A stretch of DNA of 64,000 nt, from the NCBI GenBank assembly GCA_030220185.1, contig JASPKZ010007301.1, positions 124,001 to 188,000 of the forward strand. Direction: 5' to 3'. Positions 1 through 10,970 of the stretch are shown here, in pieces. How positions within the stretch are numbered: position 1 is the stretch's first letter; each line of letters opens with the position of its first letter. The notes beneath the pieces were generated by a model. It saw nothing but the letters and a program-made list of their open reading frames with translations. It searched no databases and was not told the DNA's origin. A program made the translations under genes and the position numbers. Source of the DNA: Diploptera punctata. Lineage: Eukaryota > Arthropoda > Insecta > Blattodea > Blaberidae.

Positions 1-564
1 AAATTTTCCTAAGAACTTTATTCTCAAATACTTCCTTATACACAGCTAATATTTTTCAACCATCGCCAGTGTATTTTACCTCCTCCAAATTATGGATACT
101 GTCATTGTCCTACCTCATTCTTGGTCTGTCTACTGAGCGCTTTCCTCTAGTTTTCCTAATAGAAATTCCCATGTCTCTCTTTCATTCCTCATTCATGCCA
201 CACATCCTGCCCACCATAGTTAACGAGATAAGTAAGTTATTCTTATTACATCTGGTTTCCTATAAAGCTCACTGATACGTATGTCTAGTCTTCTATATTC
301 ACTAGACTGTTTCTCTCTGTTTGGTCCAAAAAAAAAATTCTACGAACTATATTTTCAAACATACGTAATCATTTCTCTCCCCTTAAAGTAAAAGACCAAT
401 CTCCACATCCATATTACTGGAAGAATAACCGTTTTTTTTTTAATTTGATGTTTTTAGAGAAGTTGGGATGACAAGGGTCACTGCAATGCTTAATAGCATG
501 CGTTTCCAGAATTGAGCCTATGTTTAATTTTTTCCTGAGCTTCAATCCTGTTTGTAATTATTGT
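1..564 (-). mobile_element. LINE-A old copy, part 1 (degraded)
   Basis: Antisense remnant of the 3' half of the common LINE of this window (here LINE-A). The reverse strand gives pieces of the familiar C-terminal region (FGPKRDE-like and RPRMRW-like stretches) with many substitutions and indels. The same element resumes at 1185, after a younger plus-strand LINE that landed inside it. Confidence 0.75.
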
Positions 565-1174
565 AGGGATGAGATGCATGAGATGCACAAAGAAATTAAA
601 CATAGGCTCAATTCTGGAAATGCGTGCTATTATGCATTGCAGAGACTCATGATGTCCCAACTCCTTTCAAAAAAACGTTAAACTGAAAATATATAAAACT
701 ATTATTCAACCAGTTATATTATATGGGTGCGAAACATGGACTCTTACTTTAAGGGAGGAAAGGAGATTACAAGTAGGCCTATTTGAGAATAAAGTACTTA
801 GGAAAATTTTTGGACCAAAGAGAGATGAACAGACTTGTGAATGGAGAAGACTACATAACAATGAACTACATGGTCTTTATAGGAAGCCAGATATAATAAG
901 AATAGTTAAGTCTCGTAGACTGCGATGGGCAGGACATGTTGCACGTATGGGGAATGAAAGTCTTGCATGGAAGCTTCTCGTAGGAAAGCCAAAGGGAAGG
1001 CGGCCAGTTGGTAGACCAAGAATGAGGTGGGTGAATAACATTAACTATGATTTGAGGGAAGTAGATTATACAGGGAATGATTGGAAAACATTAGTTCAGG
1101 ATAGGGATGTATGGAGAGCTTATGTCCGCGCGGCCATGAACCTACGGGTCCGATAGTGCCAGTGAGTAAGTAAG
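565..1174 (+). mobile_element. LINE-A, 5'-truncated, nested in an older copy
   Basis: Plus-strand 3' end of LINE-A. The frame is broken by a base insertion near 670, but the last 69 codons (947-1156) are open and end NLRVR-stop. A GTAAGTAAG tail follows. The 10-bp sequence TAATTATTGT occurs at 555-564 and 1175-1184, which reads as the target-site duplication. It lies exactly where the minus LINE-A is interrupted, so this copy is the younger of the two. Confidence 0.85.
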
Positions 1175-1184
1175 TAATTATTGT

Positions 1185-1210
1185 TCCTAGATATTTTACG
1201 TTCAGTCACT
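1185..1210 (-). mobile_element. LINE-A old copy, part 2
   Basis: Short stretch continuing the minus-strand LINE-A after the nested plus-strand copy (reads TTCCTAG then ATTTTACGTTCAG). It is cut again by the SINE that follows. Confidence 0.65.
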
Positions 1211-1556
1211 TGTCCACCGTTGTGGTCTCGAGGTAGCGTGCTGCCTTGTTAGGCAGCAGACTCGGGATCGATCCCCGGTCGGGACAAATTACCTGGGTGA
1301 TTGTTTTTTTCAGGGTTTTCCTCACCTGTAAGACAATTGTCATGAAATTTTAAGGCCTAAACGGTCCCCGAACATCATCTGCATGTTAAGTATAGGATTT
1401 AGACCTCTCCTGCCGCATCATTACCATCACCTATGTCATTGGGGCAGCGTAATTGGTCTTCCAGGCGCCTCAACCTCAATGGTAGGTTACAATAACGCCA
1501 TACCAGGAGAGAATACCAGAATGTCGAAATGACAACGAGGTGGCTTTGAATAAAAA
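1211..1556 (+). mobile_element. SINE-1 (tRNA-headed)
   Basis: Starts with a tRNA-like head that has an A-box-like TGGTCTCGAGGTAG and a B-box-like GATCGATCCCC. The unique body contains AAACGGTCCCCGAA. The tail, with CTCTCCTG and CCAGGCGCC, ends in an A-rich run. It sits inside the minus LINE-A, which continues on both sides. Confidence 0.85.
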
Positions 1557-1730
1557 AATATACGCAACCACTTTTTCAAAATGTCCTTCATTTGTCATTA
1601 ACTGTCCATTTACATTATATAATGTATTTTTTTTTATGTGCGACTATGGCCTATAGGGCTATTTAGTTTTATTGATGTTTACTTCCAGCCATAATTCCTC
1701 AATGTTACTCAAATTGTATGCGTTGGGCGT
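1557..1730 (-). mobile_element. LINE-A old copy, part 3
   Basis: Continuation of the minus-strand LINE-A beyond the SINE (TTTGTCATTAACTGTCC and TTTAGTTTTATTGATG match other minus copies). It carries a small low-complexity insertion near 1627-1660. Confidence 0.7.
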
Positions 1731-2076
1731 TTACATCTCCTCGCTATTACTTAATAATACTAAATCATGAAATAAATATTTTATTATCAAATCGTCTACT
1801 GATAGCACTGAAGTACAATACTTATGTACTGCCTTTGAAATAATTGATGGCGCACAGATAATTTTCAAGTCTCAGAACGAAGCCACTGCGCATGATCAGA
1901 GATCAGCTCTTTGGTTCACAAGTATACAACTATTTGAGAAACTAAATCCGTTCTATTTCGTTGTGTGTCCTGCAATGGCAAACAATTCCCAGTAAATATG
2001 TAGTGCGGTAAATACTGAAAATAAAACAAAACAAAAGATATGGATCGAAAGAAAGAAAATTAATTGAAATAAGGAC
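1731..2076. other. No feature recognised
   Basis: AT-rich sequence without a convincing reading frame, RNA gene or repeat that I can match elsewhere in the window. Confidence 0.5.
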
Positions 2077-2182
2077 AGGAGAGAGAGAGAGGAAAAAAAT
2101 CATGACAGCAGAGGATCGAACACGCGACCTCATGCACGGGAAACAGAAGCTTCCTCCACTAGACCACAACCGTCTCTCCTAG
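2077..2182 (-). repeat. tRNA-like sequence (SINE head)
   Basis: On the minus strand an A-box-like TGGTCTAGTGGA and a B-box GTTCGATCC are about 45 nt apart, followed by a purine-rich tract. The arms do not fold cleanly, so it is a SINE head or tRNA pseudogene rather than a working tRNA. Confidence 0.5.
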
Positions 2183-2353
2183 AAATTGTCTATATGAAGC
2201 GATGCAGTACTTCAAGACTTACTTGTATAATGAAATTAGATAGTAATCCAATTTAATTTAATCAGACGCATGTTGTATCAGTAATGGAAATAAATAATTG
2301 CATTATGCCATATGTTTTGTAAACAAAGTAATGAGACGTTACAATCATTATCC

Positions 2354-2356
<3 letters not shown>

Positions 2357-2386
<30 letters not shown>
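2357..2386. repeat. (TA)n microsatellite
   Basis: Uninterrupted TA dinucleotide run of about 15 units. Confidence 0.95.
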
Positions 2387-2388
<2 letters not shown>

Positions 2389-2429
2389 CTGTTTCCTTTA
2401 ATTTATTTATTTCCATATATTCCATTCCA

Positions 2430-2692
2430 TAGTAATTCTGCCCGAGGGCAGGTCTTTCACTGCAATTGTAGCATCCTTATGCTATACTTTGCAGCTTTAC
2501 TAGGGAACTGTGGATGTGGTAGCTTCCCGTTTCTTTTCACACCGGTGAAGGATGCTGATGATAACGATAAAGATGATAATGATAACCGGATGATTTTCGG
2601 GGACCGTTGGGCCCTAAGCTTCCTGATATTTATCTTACAGATGAGGAAAAACCCCGAAAAAAATCTCACCCAGCAGCCTGTCCCGACCAGGA
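2430..2692 (-). mobile_element. SINE-1, head-less fragment
   Basis: Minus-strand SINE-1 with the alternative 3' module: TAATTCTGCCCGAGGGCAGG, CTTTACTAGGGAACTG and CACACCGGTGAAGGATG. The body (GGGGACCGTTGGGCC, ATGAGGAAAAACCCCG) follows. It stops at CCCGACCAGG, before the tRNA A-box, so the head is lost. Confidence 0.85.
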
Positions 2693-2784
2693 ATATTTCC
2701 ACATATATTTACAAATGTATTTATATAACGAAGTCTGGTAACATGTAGGCATTATGGAAATTAACGACGTTATTAAATAATAAA

Positions 2785-2876
2785 TAAAAAAATCTACCTG
2801 ACCAGAATCGAACGTGGGCCCGCGTCGTCGGAAAAAGAGCATCTTACCGACTGCTCCACTGAAGTAAACGATACGA
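2785..2876 (-). repeat. tRNA-like sequence (SINE head)
   Basis: On the minus strand GTGGAGCAGTCGGTAAGATG (A-box side) and CGTTCGATTCTGG (B-box side) have tRNA-like spacing. Base pairing in the arms is incomplete. This suggests a tRNA-derived repeat head. Confidence 0.45.
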
Positions 2877-3164
2877 ATGCTGCGTGAAGAGAGACTTACG
2901 CTGTCCGCTTTATACTAAAACGAGTCAGAACATGTAGGGCCTAACAACGTACCGGTGTGAATCGCTTTTCAAAACTCTCAACTTTCCATCATCAAGAGTT
3001 GCGCCATCATTTTTTTTTCAAAGGCTGTACGTAACAAGGGAAGTAAGTAATAGGCCTCTACATTACGTACCATTCGAGAACGTATTTGAGCCCTAGCAAA
3101 TATGTTGGAGACTAGTAATGTAGGTCTACTTAATTTCCGAATTGTATATATAATTTAGTTAGTA

Positions 3165-3462
3165 AAGTAAAGTAGTCCCACAACAGACCCGGAGGCCCTT
3201 GGGGTAGTAGGAGGTTAGGGCTCCCACTTTTTCTAGACAATCGGCACTTTATGTCAGCCGGGTTGTCAGCCCTGCGTGACGGCCGCCTTTACCCCCAGAA
3301 GAAGCGTCTGGTACTCATTTCCGTTAGAGGCTGAGTCGACCCCAGGGCCATAGTGCCGCCAGAGGGTTTGGGTCAGTTTAAAATTCCTGACCTTAACGGG
3401 ACTTGAACCCTCGACCCTCCGGCTTGTAGCTCAGTGCCTTAACCACTACGCTACGGCGGACT
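3165..3462 (-). mobile_element. SINE-2 (tRNA-headed)
   Basis: Read on the minus strand, the head is GTAGCGTAGTGGTTAAGGCA (A box) then GAGGGTTCAAGTCCCG (B box). The body is GC-rich (GGCGGCACTATGGCCCTG) and the end is the TTTACTTTAC type. A second long copy lies at 40633-40937. The head abuts LINE-A sequence at 3463. Confidence 0.85.
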
Positions 3463-4480
3463 TATACGAATATGTCTAAATGGCACAAAGAGTAGGGTGC
3501 GTGTAGGCAAACAGTTTTCGGACACTTTTGAAATCCAGAATGGGTTGAAGCAAGGAGATGCACTATCTCCTCTACTATTTAATTTTATATTAGAGCATGC
3601 CATTAATCTTTAGAGAATGAGGAAGGCTTACAACTGAATGGTATTAATAAGCTGTTAGTTTATGCTGATGTTGTAGTACTATTGGCCGATAGCGAGGAGA
3701 TACTAAAGGACAAACACGCACACACTATTGAGTAACACTAAGAAATTAGGACTGGAAGTAAATATCAATAAAACTAAATATATGGTCACATGTAGAAATT
3801 CATTATATAATGGAAATGGACATCTAATGACAAATGAGGGAAATTTTGAGGAAGTGGCTGAATTCAAATACCTAGGAACAATAATCACAAATAGGAATGA
3901 GATGCACAAAGAAATTAAACATGGGCTGAATTCTGGAAATGCGTGCTATTATGCATTGCAGAGACTCTTGATGTCCCAAATCCTTTCAAAACACGTTAAA
4001 CTGAAAACATATACCAGTTATATTGTATGGGTGCGAAACATGGACTCTTACATTAAGGGAGGAAAGGAGATTACAAGTATTTGAGAATAAGGTACTTAGG
4101 AAAATTTTTGGACCAAAGAGAGATGAACAGACAGGTGAATGGAGAAGACTACATAACAATGAACTATATGGTCTTTATAGGAAGCCAGATATAATAAGAA
4201 CAGTTAAGTCTCGTAGACTGCGATGTGCAGGACATGTTACACGTATGGGGAATGAAAGACTTGCATGGAAGCTTCTTGTAGGAAAGCCAGAGGGGAAAAC
4301 GCCCAGTTGGTAGACCAAGAATGAGGTGGGTGAATAACATTACCTATGATTTGAGGAAAGTAGATTATACAGGGAATGATTGGAAAGATTTAGCTCAGGA
4401 TAGGGATGTATGGAGAGCTTATGTCCGCGCGGCCATGAACCTTCGGGTTCGATAGTGCCAGTGAGTAAGTAACTAAACTA
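3463..4480 (+). mobile_element. LINE-A, 5'-truncated reverse transcriptase remnant
   Basis: Plus-strand copy starting within the RT domain (KSRVRVG, GLKQGDALSPLLFN, then a YAD-VVLLADS catalytic region lacking one codon) and running to the NLRVR C-terminus and the GTAAGTAA tail. Frameshifts near 3613, 3710, 4020 and 4300 split it into pieces at 3728-4084 and 4023-4313. It meets a minus-strand LINE-A tail to tail. Confidence 0.88.
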
Positions 4481-4486
4481 ACTAAC

Positions 4487-4981
4487 TAACTGGCACTATC
4501 GAACCCGTAGGTTCATGGCCGCGCGGACGTAAGCTCTCCATACATCCCTATCCTGAGCCAATGTTTTCCAATCATCCCCTGTATAATCTACTTCCCTCAA
4601 ATCATAGTTAATGTTATTCTCCCACCTCATTCTTGGTCTACCAACTGGCCGCCTTCCCTCTGGCTTTCCTACGAGAAGCTTCCATGAATGTCTTTCATTT
4701 CCCATTCGTGCCACATGTCCTGCCCATCGCAGTCTACGAGACAACTGTTCTCATTATATCTGGCTTCCTATAAAGACCATGCAATTCACTGTTATGCAGT
4801 CTTCTCCATTCTCCTGTCTGTTCATCTCTCTTTGGTCCAAAAATTTTCCTAAGAACTTTATTCTCAAATACCCGTAATCTCCTTTCGTCCCTTAACGTAA
4901 GAGTCCATGTTTCGCATCCATATAATATAACTGGTAGAATAATAGTTTTATATATTTTTAATTTAACGTTTTTTGAAATTC
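4487..4981 (-). mobile_element. LINE-A, 3' end, tail-to-tail with its neighbour
   Basis: Minus-strand LINE-A 3' end. An 82-codon open stretch at 4496-4744 ends NLRVR and contains WAGHVARMGNERHSWKLL. The two LINE tails meet in a TAAC-type repeat at 4473-4492. Confidence 0.88.
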
Positions 4982-6189
4982 CGTATGAATTTATATCTTA
5001 GTTTGAAGAGTTCAATTGTTTGATGGTATGAAAATGTTAACAAAACAATTGCAATTGTTTATTGTTGTCTGAATCAGTGGCAGACATTTTAAATAACAGT
5101 TTCAGACTGCGTATTAATTACATATGATTGTGATGTAGAGTAAGTGGCGAATGCTGCGGTTTATTTTCTATTACCAGCAAAGTCGAAAAAAATATATGAA
5201 AAAGTATACAGAATATTCAAGTGGGCAACATTTTACATTATTTACTAATTAAGTCAAATTTATTCCCTATGGAAGTAAGTTGAGCATTTACATCCCGTTG
5301 TTAATTGATACCAAGGCCTCTCTGGTAAATTCAACTTACTTCCCTTAAAACAGAATGATAGACTTATTAGTATAGGTGTGAAACTATTTTTGTTTCATAA
5401 CATGTCTCATTTCAGTGCATTAAGTATTTACAAAAAAAAAAAGACCGGAAAATGGAACAATGCAATAACACGTAGACCTATTCTAATATCCACAAAACAG
5501 GTACAACTTTCGCAACATAAATAAACCTTGACAGACTTAATTAACAAATGTATACGTAAACAAATAAGGTTTAATCAATAAAAATTATATGAACAAGTTT
5601 AGGCCATATAAGTTTGGGGATTCTCCACTTTAATTTACCTGATATATATTCAGTCTTATAGAACAACAGTGCGCATGCGTCAGAGTTTATAGAGCCAGCG
5701 ATAACTCACCATCGAACACATATTAATATCGTTGTTTCGATTATCTGTTTTGTTTTTGTTTTATTATTTAGACACATTTAAAATGTAACGAACCTAAAAG
5801 CTAACTAACTCACACTTAACCTAATTCAATTACTCTAACCTAGGAGGGATCCCATCAAATGCCCTTTTTTTCACTCCTTAATAATCGCAACCATCGATAA
5901 CCCACTAGTTCCAACCATATAATATACTCTATAGAGAAAATATCAAATCACCATCACAATATGTGTTTTTGAATAAATACTTTAAAATTCTAAAATAAAG
6001 TTATAAAAATTGTTTTAAATATTTTAAAATATTTAAAAATGTTACTAAACACAGAAGAAGAGTTACAATTCACAATAATAAACTGAAAAATCATGGGTAA
6101 ATCATTCTAAAGAATAGCCTTTCAATTAATTAAAAACCAAATAAAAGTAAATAAATTCACATTACAAAAATGTGATTTCTGATAGGAAC
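4982..6189. other. No feature recognised
   Basis: About 1.2 kb of AT-rich DNA with no usable reading frame. A short imperfect inverted pair around GGAAGTAAGTTGA (5271-5283, partner 5325-5340) is the only structure seen. Confidence 0.5.
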
Positions 6190-6735
6190 AAACGATGCTC
6201 CTCCGAAGAGCTATTACTTTGACGAGGTGGGGGAGGGGGAGGGGGTTAGCGCCCGATGAGCCAGACACACTCTACTGGGGAAGATTAACTTAGGTTAATC
6301 TTGCTGGTGGTAAGAGGTGAGGAGAACAAAGAATAGCTCACAACGAGGGAATGGCGTCTGTACCCATATTGGGCGGCCACATCTTCGTCAAGTATTCAAC
6401 GGTCAACAAGGCGGCAAGTAATAAGCGGAACTAAACTCGCGAGGCTTGAAAAGAGAAAGAAGTAGTCCTCTCTTGGGGGTTTAATACTCAGAGGAGTATG
6501 TTTCCTCTGAAGGAAGCAGTCCTTCCATCATCCTTGCCCTGTGAAGCGCTCATAATGCTTCCAGGAGACATATTACTGAAAAGCTTAATAGAAATCAGCC
6601 AGAATGTCAAAAGTAACGGACCCAATCAAGATTAATGTCGAAAGACCTAGAAAAGTTGGGCTAATGGAGTATTACATCGGAACGGGCAATTGCCTAATCA
6701 TTGGAGTGACGACGATGATGATGAACAAACTATCC
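6190..6735 (+). repeat. GC-richer block ending in a LINE-B-like 3' end
   Basis: A GC-rich island (G-rich run at 6225-6246) of unknown origin. Its last 90 bases (AAGACCTAGAA, AACGGGCAATTGCCTAAT, GACGATGATGATG) match the 3' end of the LINE-B copy read in reverse at 7536-7620. It may be the 3' region of another LINE. No reading frame or RNA gene was recognised in the first 400 bases. Confidence 0.45.
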
Positions 6736-7015
6736 CAGAACATAATCTGGCCAGCTATCCCCCATTTTTAGTTTGAATGGTGCATTTCGTCTTAAATGTT
6801 CGTGTTGTCTCGAAGGAGGTCCCGGATTGAGCTGATCACTCATTCGGAGAAGACCTCCATATCCTTATGTGGTCAAAATGTGCATGATGCAAGTTTAAAA
6901 TCTCTCCCCCGACAGGTCGTGCAAATGTAAAGTCCGGGTGACGTGGGATTGTAAATGGGCCTATAAGGTGAGAGGTTAAACTGTGATGGAGAATAAGAAA
7001 ACAAGCAAGGGTAAC
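6736..7015. other. No feature recognised
   Basis: Non-coding sequence with moderate GC. I could not match it to another part of the window. Confidence 0.4.
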
Positions 7016-7400
7016 TAACTTACTGGCACTGTCGAACCTATAGGTTCATGGCCGCACGGATATAATATTTCCACGCTACCTTCCAATCACCTTCTGTAGC
7101 CTATAATCTATTTCCCTCAAATCATGGTTAATGTTATTCTCGCAGCTCATTCTTGGTCTACCAACTGGGCATCTTCCCTCTGGTTTTCATACAAGAAGCA
7201 TCCATGTCCCTATTTCATTCGACATTCGTGCCACATGTCCTACCTACTGCAGTCTACGAGACTTCACTGTTATATCTGATTTCCTATAAAGATCATGCAG
7301 CTCACTTTCATGCAGTCTTCCCCATTAAATATTTCTTCCGTCTCTTTGGTCCAAAAATAATAGAACAAATTTTTGCTGTAGTATTTTTTAATAAAGTATA
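7016..7400 (-). mobile_element. LINE-A, degraded 3' end
   Basis: Minus-strand LINE-A terminus starting at the GTAACTAACTTACTGGCAC tail. It carries the antisense RPRMRW, CGRHM and FGPK regions with several deletions. It ends in AT-rich sequence near 7400. Confidence 0.75.
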
Positions 7401-7485
7401 TAATACGCCACTGAATCGTTGTGATTTTACCCTTGTTTAATACAAATAAGTTTCATTTCTTTCCTTTTAATTTAATTTGTGCTAA

Positions 7486-7486
<1 letters not shown>

Positions 7487-7532
<46 letters not shown>
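7487..7532. repeat. (TA)n microsatellite
   Basis: Long TA run directly next to the 3' end of the LINE-B copy at 7536. Confidence 0.95.
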
Positions 7533-7534
<2 letters not shown>

Positions 7535-7535
7535 T

Positions 7536-7885
7536 CACTCCAGGGATTAGGCAATTGCCCGTTCCGACTTCATAATGCATCAGCCCAACGTCTTCTAGGT
7601 CTTCCAACATCACGCCTTCCTCTTGCTTGATAATTTCTTGCTAACAATGGATCTCTCTCCTTACTCATTCCATCCATGTGATCAATCCATTTCTGTCTGT
7701 AATTCGTGACTTTATCCAATAAAGGCTGTACTTTCAATTCTTCTCTTATATCCTCATTTCTTATCCTATCAAGTTTTGTACATCCTTTTACTTGTCTTAG
7801 GAACCTCATCTCCGCCGTCTGTATTCTATCCTTCTGTCTTTTCACTGGAGCCCAAGTTTCACATCCATACAATATTGTATATATA
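7536..7885 (-). mobile_element. LINE-B, 3' end (reverse transcriptase C-terminal region)
   Basis: On the minus strand an open stretch reads ILYGCETWAPVKRQ, AEMRFLRQVKG, LDRIRNEDIREELKV and RRDVGRPRRRWADAL. This is the post-RT region of a non-LTR retrotransposon family distinct from LINE-A but of the same general type. The 5' part is missing. Confidence 0.8.
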
Positions 7886-8043
7886 TATATATAAACAAAA
7901 AAATACCAAAATAAAAATTTGTCCCATTTTACGTGTTCTATATACTGTGGGACACACAACACACACGCAACACACCAATTCTCACAATCATTATACAATC
8001 AAGAATACATTCCTGTACGATTTTTTTTCTGAGAAAGCTAAAC

Positions 8044-8440
8044 TTTTTTTTTTTTGTTCAATGCCACCTATTTGTCATTCGACATTTCAGGTATTCTCTC
8101 CTAGCATTAGCGTATTGTAACCCACTTCTGCGGTTGGGGCGCCTGGAAGGCGGGGTTACGCTGCCCTAATGATATGATGGGTGATGACGATAGGTAGATG
8201 CACCAGGAGACGCCTTAAACCTAAACTTACCTAATGAGGTGAATATGATATTGATGATAATGATGGCCAGATGGTGTTCGGGGACCGTTTGGGCCTTAAA
8301 GTATCCTGACATTTGTTTTACAGGTGAGGAAAAATCCCGAAAAACAACCTTACCCAGGAAACTTGTACCGAGCGGGGATCGAACCCGGGCCCGCTGCGTG
8401 ACAAGGCAGCACGCTACCTCGAGACCACAGCGGTGGACAT
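8044..8440 (-). mobile_element. SINE-1, full length, with target-site duplication
   Basis: Minus-strand SINE-1 from its poly-A end (T-run at 8044-8055) to the tRNA head (CTACCTCGAGACCACAGCGG). It has a good B box (GATCGAACCCGGG antisense) and the CTCTCCTGGCA-type tail. The 10-mer AAAGCTAAAC flanks it at 8034-8043 and 8441-8450. Confidence 0.9.
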
Positions 8441-8559
8441 AAAGCTAAACATTTTCAGTACAAAATGTATAAGGAATTTTGAATATATTTACTACAAGGA
8501 ATTCATAGCTAAGAACTTCCACTCTGTATAAAAAGCCACAAATTATAATTATTGAAGCC

Positions 8560-9165
8560 ATATGTGCATTACAATGCTGATGATGTATTATTAGGCGATA
8601 GCGCGGAGATAGCATACACACACTATTGAGAAACGCTCAGAAATTGTGACTGAATGAAAACAACAATAAAACTTCATACAATACATTGATCACACGTATA
8701 AATACACCATATAACGAAAATGGACAGTTAATGACAATTGAGGGACAATTTTGAAGAAGTGGCTGAATTTAAATACCTAGGAACAATAATTACAGAAAAT
8801 AATGAGGTGCACAACACAAACATAGGCTAATTCTGTAAATGCATGATGTTATGCAATACAGAGATACTTAGCGTCCCAACTTCTCTAACTAAACAAACAT
8901 TAAACTGAAAATATATAAATTGTTAATCTGCCAGTTAAAAGGACTCTTACTTCGAGGCAGAAAAAAATATTACAAGTATTTCAGAATAAAGTTGATAGGA
9001 ACATTTCTGGACAAAGAGACATGAACAGACAGGCGAATGGAGAAGACTACATAACAGTGAGCTACATGATCTTTATAGGAAGAACAGCTAAGTCTCTTGG
9101 ACTGTGGCACGAATGGGGAATGAAAGTGGTGTATGGAAATTGTGGAAAACTAGCGCGGATCGCAC
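8560..9165 (+). mobile_element. LINE-A, heavily degraded
   Basis: Plus-strand LINE-A relic. The GATAGCG-GGAGATA segment, the ACACACACTATTGAG segment, GTGGCTGAATTTAAATACC and the ATGAACAGACAGGCGAATGG segment are in the right order, with many indels. No usable frame remains. Confidence 0.75.
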
Positions 9166-9361
9166 AGGCAACAAGCCATACGTGCTTTTGACAATCCGTA
9201 TCAACAATCAATGTCTAGTAACAATATAAAAACAAAAAATAGGTAACTTTACAATTACATTATAAAATTAACAATTAAGTTAGTTCGTATAATTACGTTT
9301 TGTTCACATTATTTATTCACGAATGAGTGTTAATTTTAGTGTGTCTCGCAGATATCTCCCC
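9166..9361. repeat. Fragment of an unnamed repeat
   Basis: The stretch with GATCGCACAGGC and GCCATACGTGCTTTTGACA resembles 20366-20410 (GGTCGCACGGGC, GCCGTACGTGCTGTTGACA). They look like two copies of an interspersed repeat that I cannot name. Confidence 0.45.
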
Positions 9362-9822
9362 ATACTTACTCTTACTTACTCACTGGCACTATCCAACCCA
9401 TAGGTTCATGGCCGCGCGGACGTAAGCTCTCCATATATCCCTATCCTGGGCTAATGTTTTCAAATCATTCCCTGTATAATCTACTTCCCTCAAATCATAG
9501 TTAATTTTATTCTCCCACCTCATTCATGATCTACCAACTGGGCGTTTTCCTTCTGGCTTTCCTACAAGAAGCTTCCGTGCAATTCTTTCATTCCCCATAC
9601 GTGCAATATGTCCTGCCCATCGCAGTCTACGAGACTGTTCTTATTATATCTGGCTTCCTATAAAGACCATATAGTTCATTGTTATGTAATCTTCTCCATT
9701 CACCTGTCTGTTCATCTCTCTTTGGTCCAAAAATTTTCCCAAGAACTTTATTCTCAAATACTTGTAATCTCCTTTCCACCCTTAAAGTAAGAGTCCATGT
9801 TTCGCACCCATATAATATATTT
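9362..9822 (-). mobile_element. LINE-A, 3' end
   Basis: Minus-strand LINE-A from the ACTTACTCACTGGCAC tail through antisense copies of the RPRMRW, GRHM and FGPK blocks to CATATAATATA. It is fairly well preserved but frameshifted. Confidence 0.85.
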
Positions 9823-9858
9823 ATCCAATTTGCTGGGTTTTACCATTAACTCATAGCA

Positions 9859-10962
9859 TAAGGTGACCAGATTTTAACATTGGTAAAGCGGGACGCCATT
9901 GACTGGGGCGAGGGTTCTTGATTTAAAATTTTGTCTATATGGAGCAACAAAAATTTTATATAACGCAAAAATAGTATTGTAATATATTTATTTTAATTTC
10001 AACATAAGTACAATTTACAAATGTAATACATCTTCTTCTTCCGAATGCAGTATTGGGTGATGATGCCCATTCTGCAACTACAAAAACTGATCTTTCCATC
10101 GGTTGAAGGGTCTTCCGAGGTCTCTTTTGCCTTTAGGGTTGAGGTGGTAAATCATCTTTGGTAAACGGGAATTTTACATTCTCTGGACGTGTTGGAACCA
10201 TTTAATCTGATAATTTTGTATATGTTCAACCATTTCCCTTCTATTCCACTGCATCCTTATCTCATCACTTTTCATTCTATCCCTTAATGTTACTCCAGTT
10301 AGTGATCGGAGGAATCTCATTTGTGAACTATTAATGCGGGATTTATGTTTTGCTCGAAGTATCCAGCATTCACTTCCGTATAGTAGAGCAGGTTTGGCTA
10401 TGGCATTATGAAATCTCAATTGGATTTCTTTCCTCATTTGTACAAATGTAATACATTAAAAAAAATATGTATAGTACCGGTATTTTTTTATTCTTTGGCA
10501 TATTTCTCATTTGAATTATTTTTTAGCAGATTGCTGGCGTTGTTTAAAACGTGAATTTTTTCACGAAAATTAGTTATACTTGACACACAAAATGGCTTTT
10601 AAAGTCTCGACGCTCAATTGTGATTTTTCTAATGACCACACTTAATTTACCATACAATGGTGGTCGAATTCTAAGAACTGATCAACAATGCAAACTTTGA
10701 ATAGCAGTTTTCGATAATCAGCTCTAAACAATTATTTGTTATTATTAAAGTTTAACATTATAAAATTAACAAAAATATAAAATATCCTGGTGAAATACCC
10801 ACATGGCCGCCGAAAACCGTATATTCCATTTCCGTTCTCCCGCCGTTCCCTAGCTTGTGCATTCTTTAAAAAAATCGGGACTTTTTTTAAAACGCCGCGG
10901 GACGCGGGACAAATTGTTTAAACGGGGCTGTCCCGCCAAAATCGGGACGTCTGGTAACCTTA
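9859..10962. mobile_element. hAT-like non-autonomous DNA transposon
   Basis: Inverted ends TAAGGTGACCAG (left) and TAAGGTTACCAG (right, reverse complement), both running into CGGGAC-rich sequence. The 8-bp flanks TCATAGCA (9851-9858) and TCATATCA (10963-10970) differ at one base, as expected for an aged hAT target-site duplication. The ends resemble hAT-Tip100 type termini. No transposase is left, and a LINE is inserted at 10032-10440. Confidence 0.75.
10032..10440 (-). mobile_element. LINE-B-like insertion with perfect 16-bp duplication
   Basis: Minus strand encodes LINE C-terminal sequence (KPALLYGSECWILRAK, QMRFLRSLTGV, IKWFQHVQRM at 10174-10437). Its 3' end is a (GAA)n tail. TACAAATGTAATACAT occurs at 10016-10031 and again at 10441-10456. 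This defines the insertion exactly and shows that it is younger than the hAT-like element it lies in. Confidence 0.92.
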
Positions 10963-10970
10963 TCATATCA

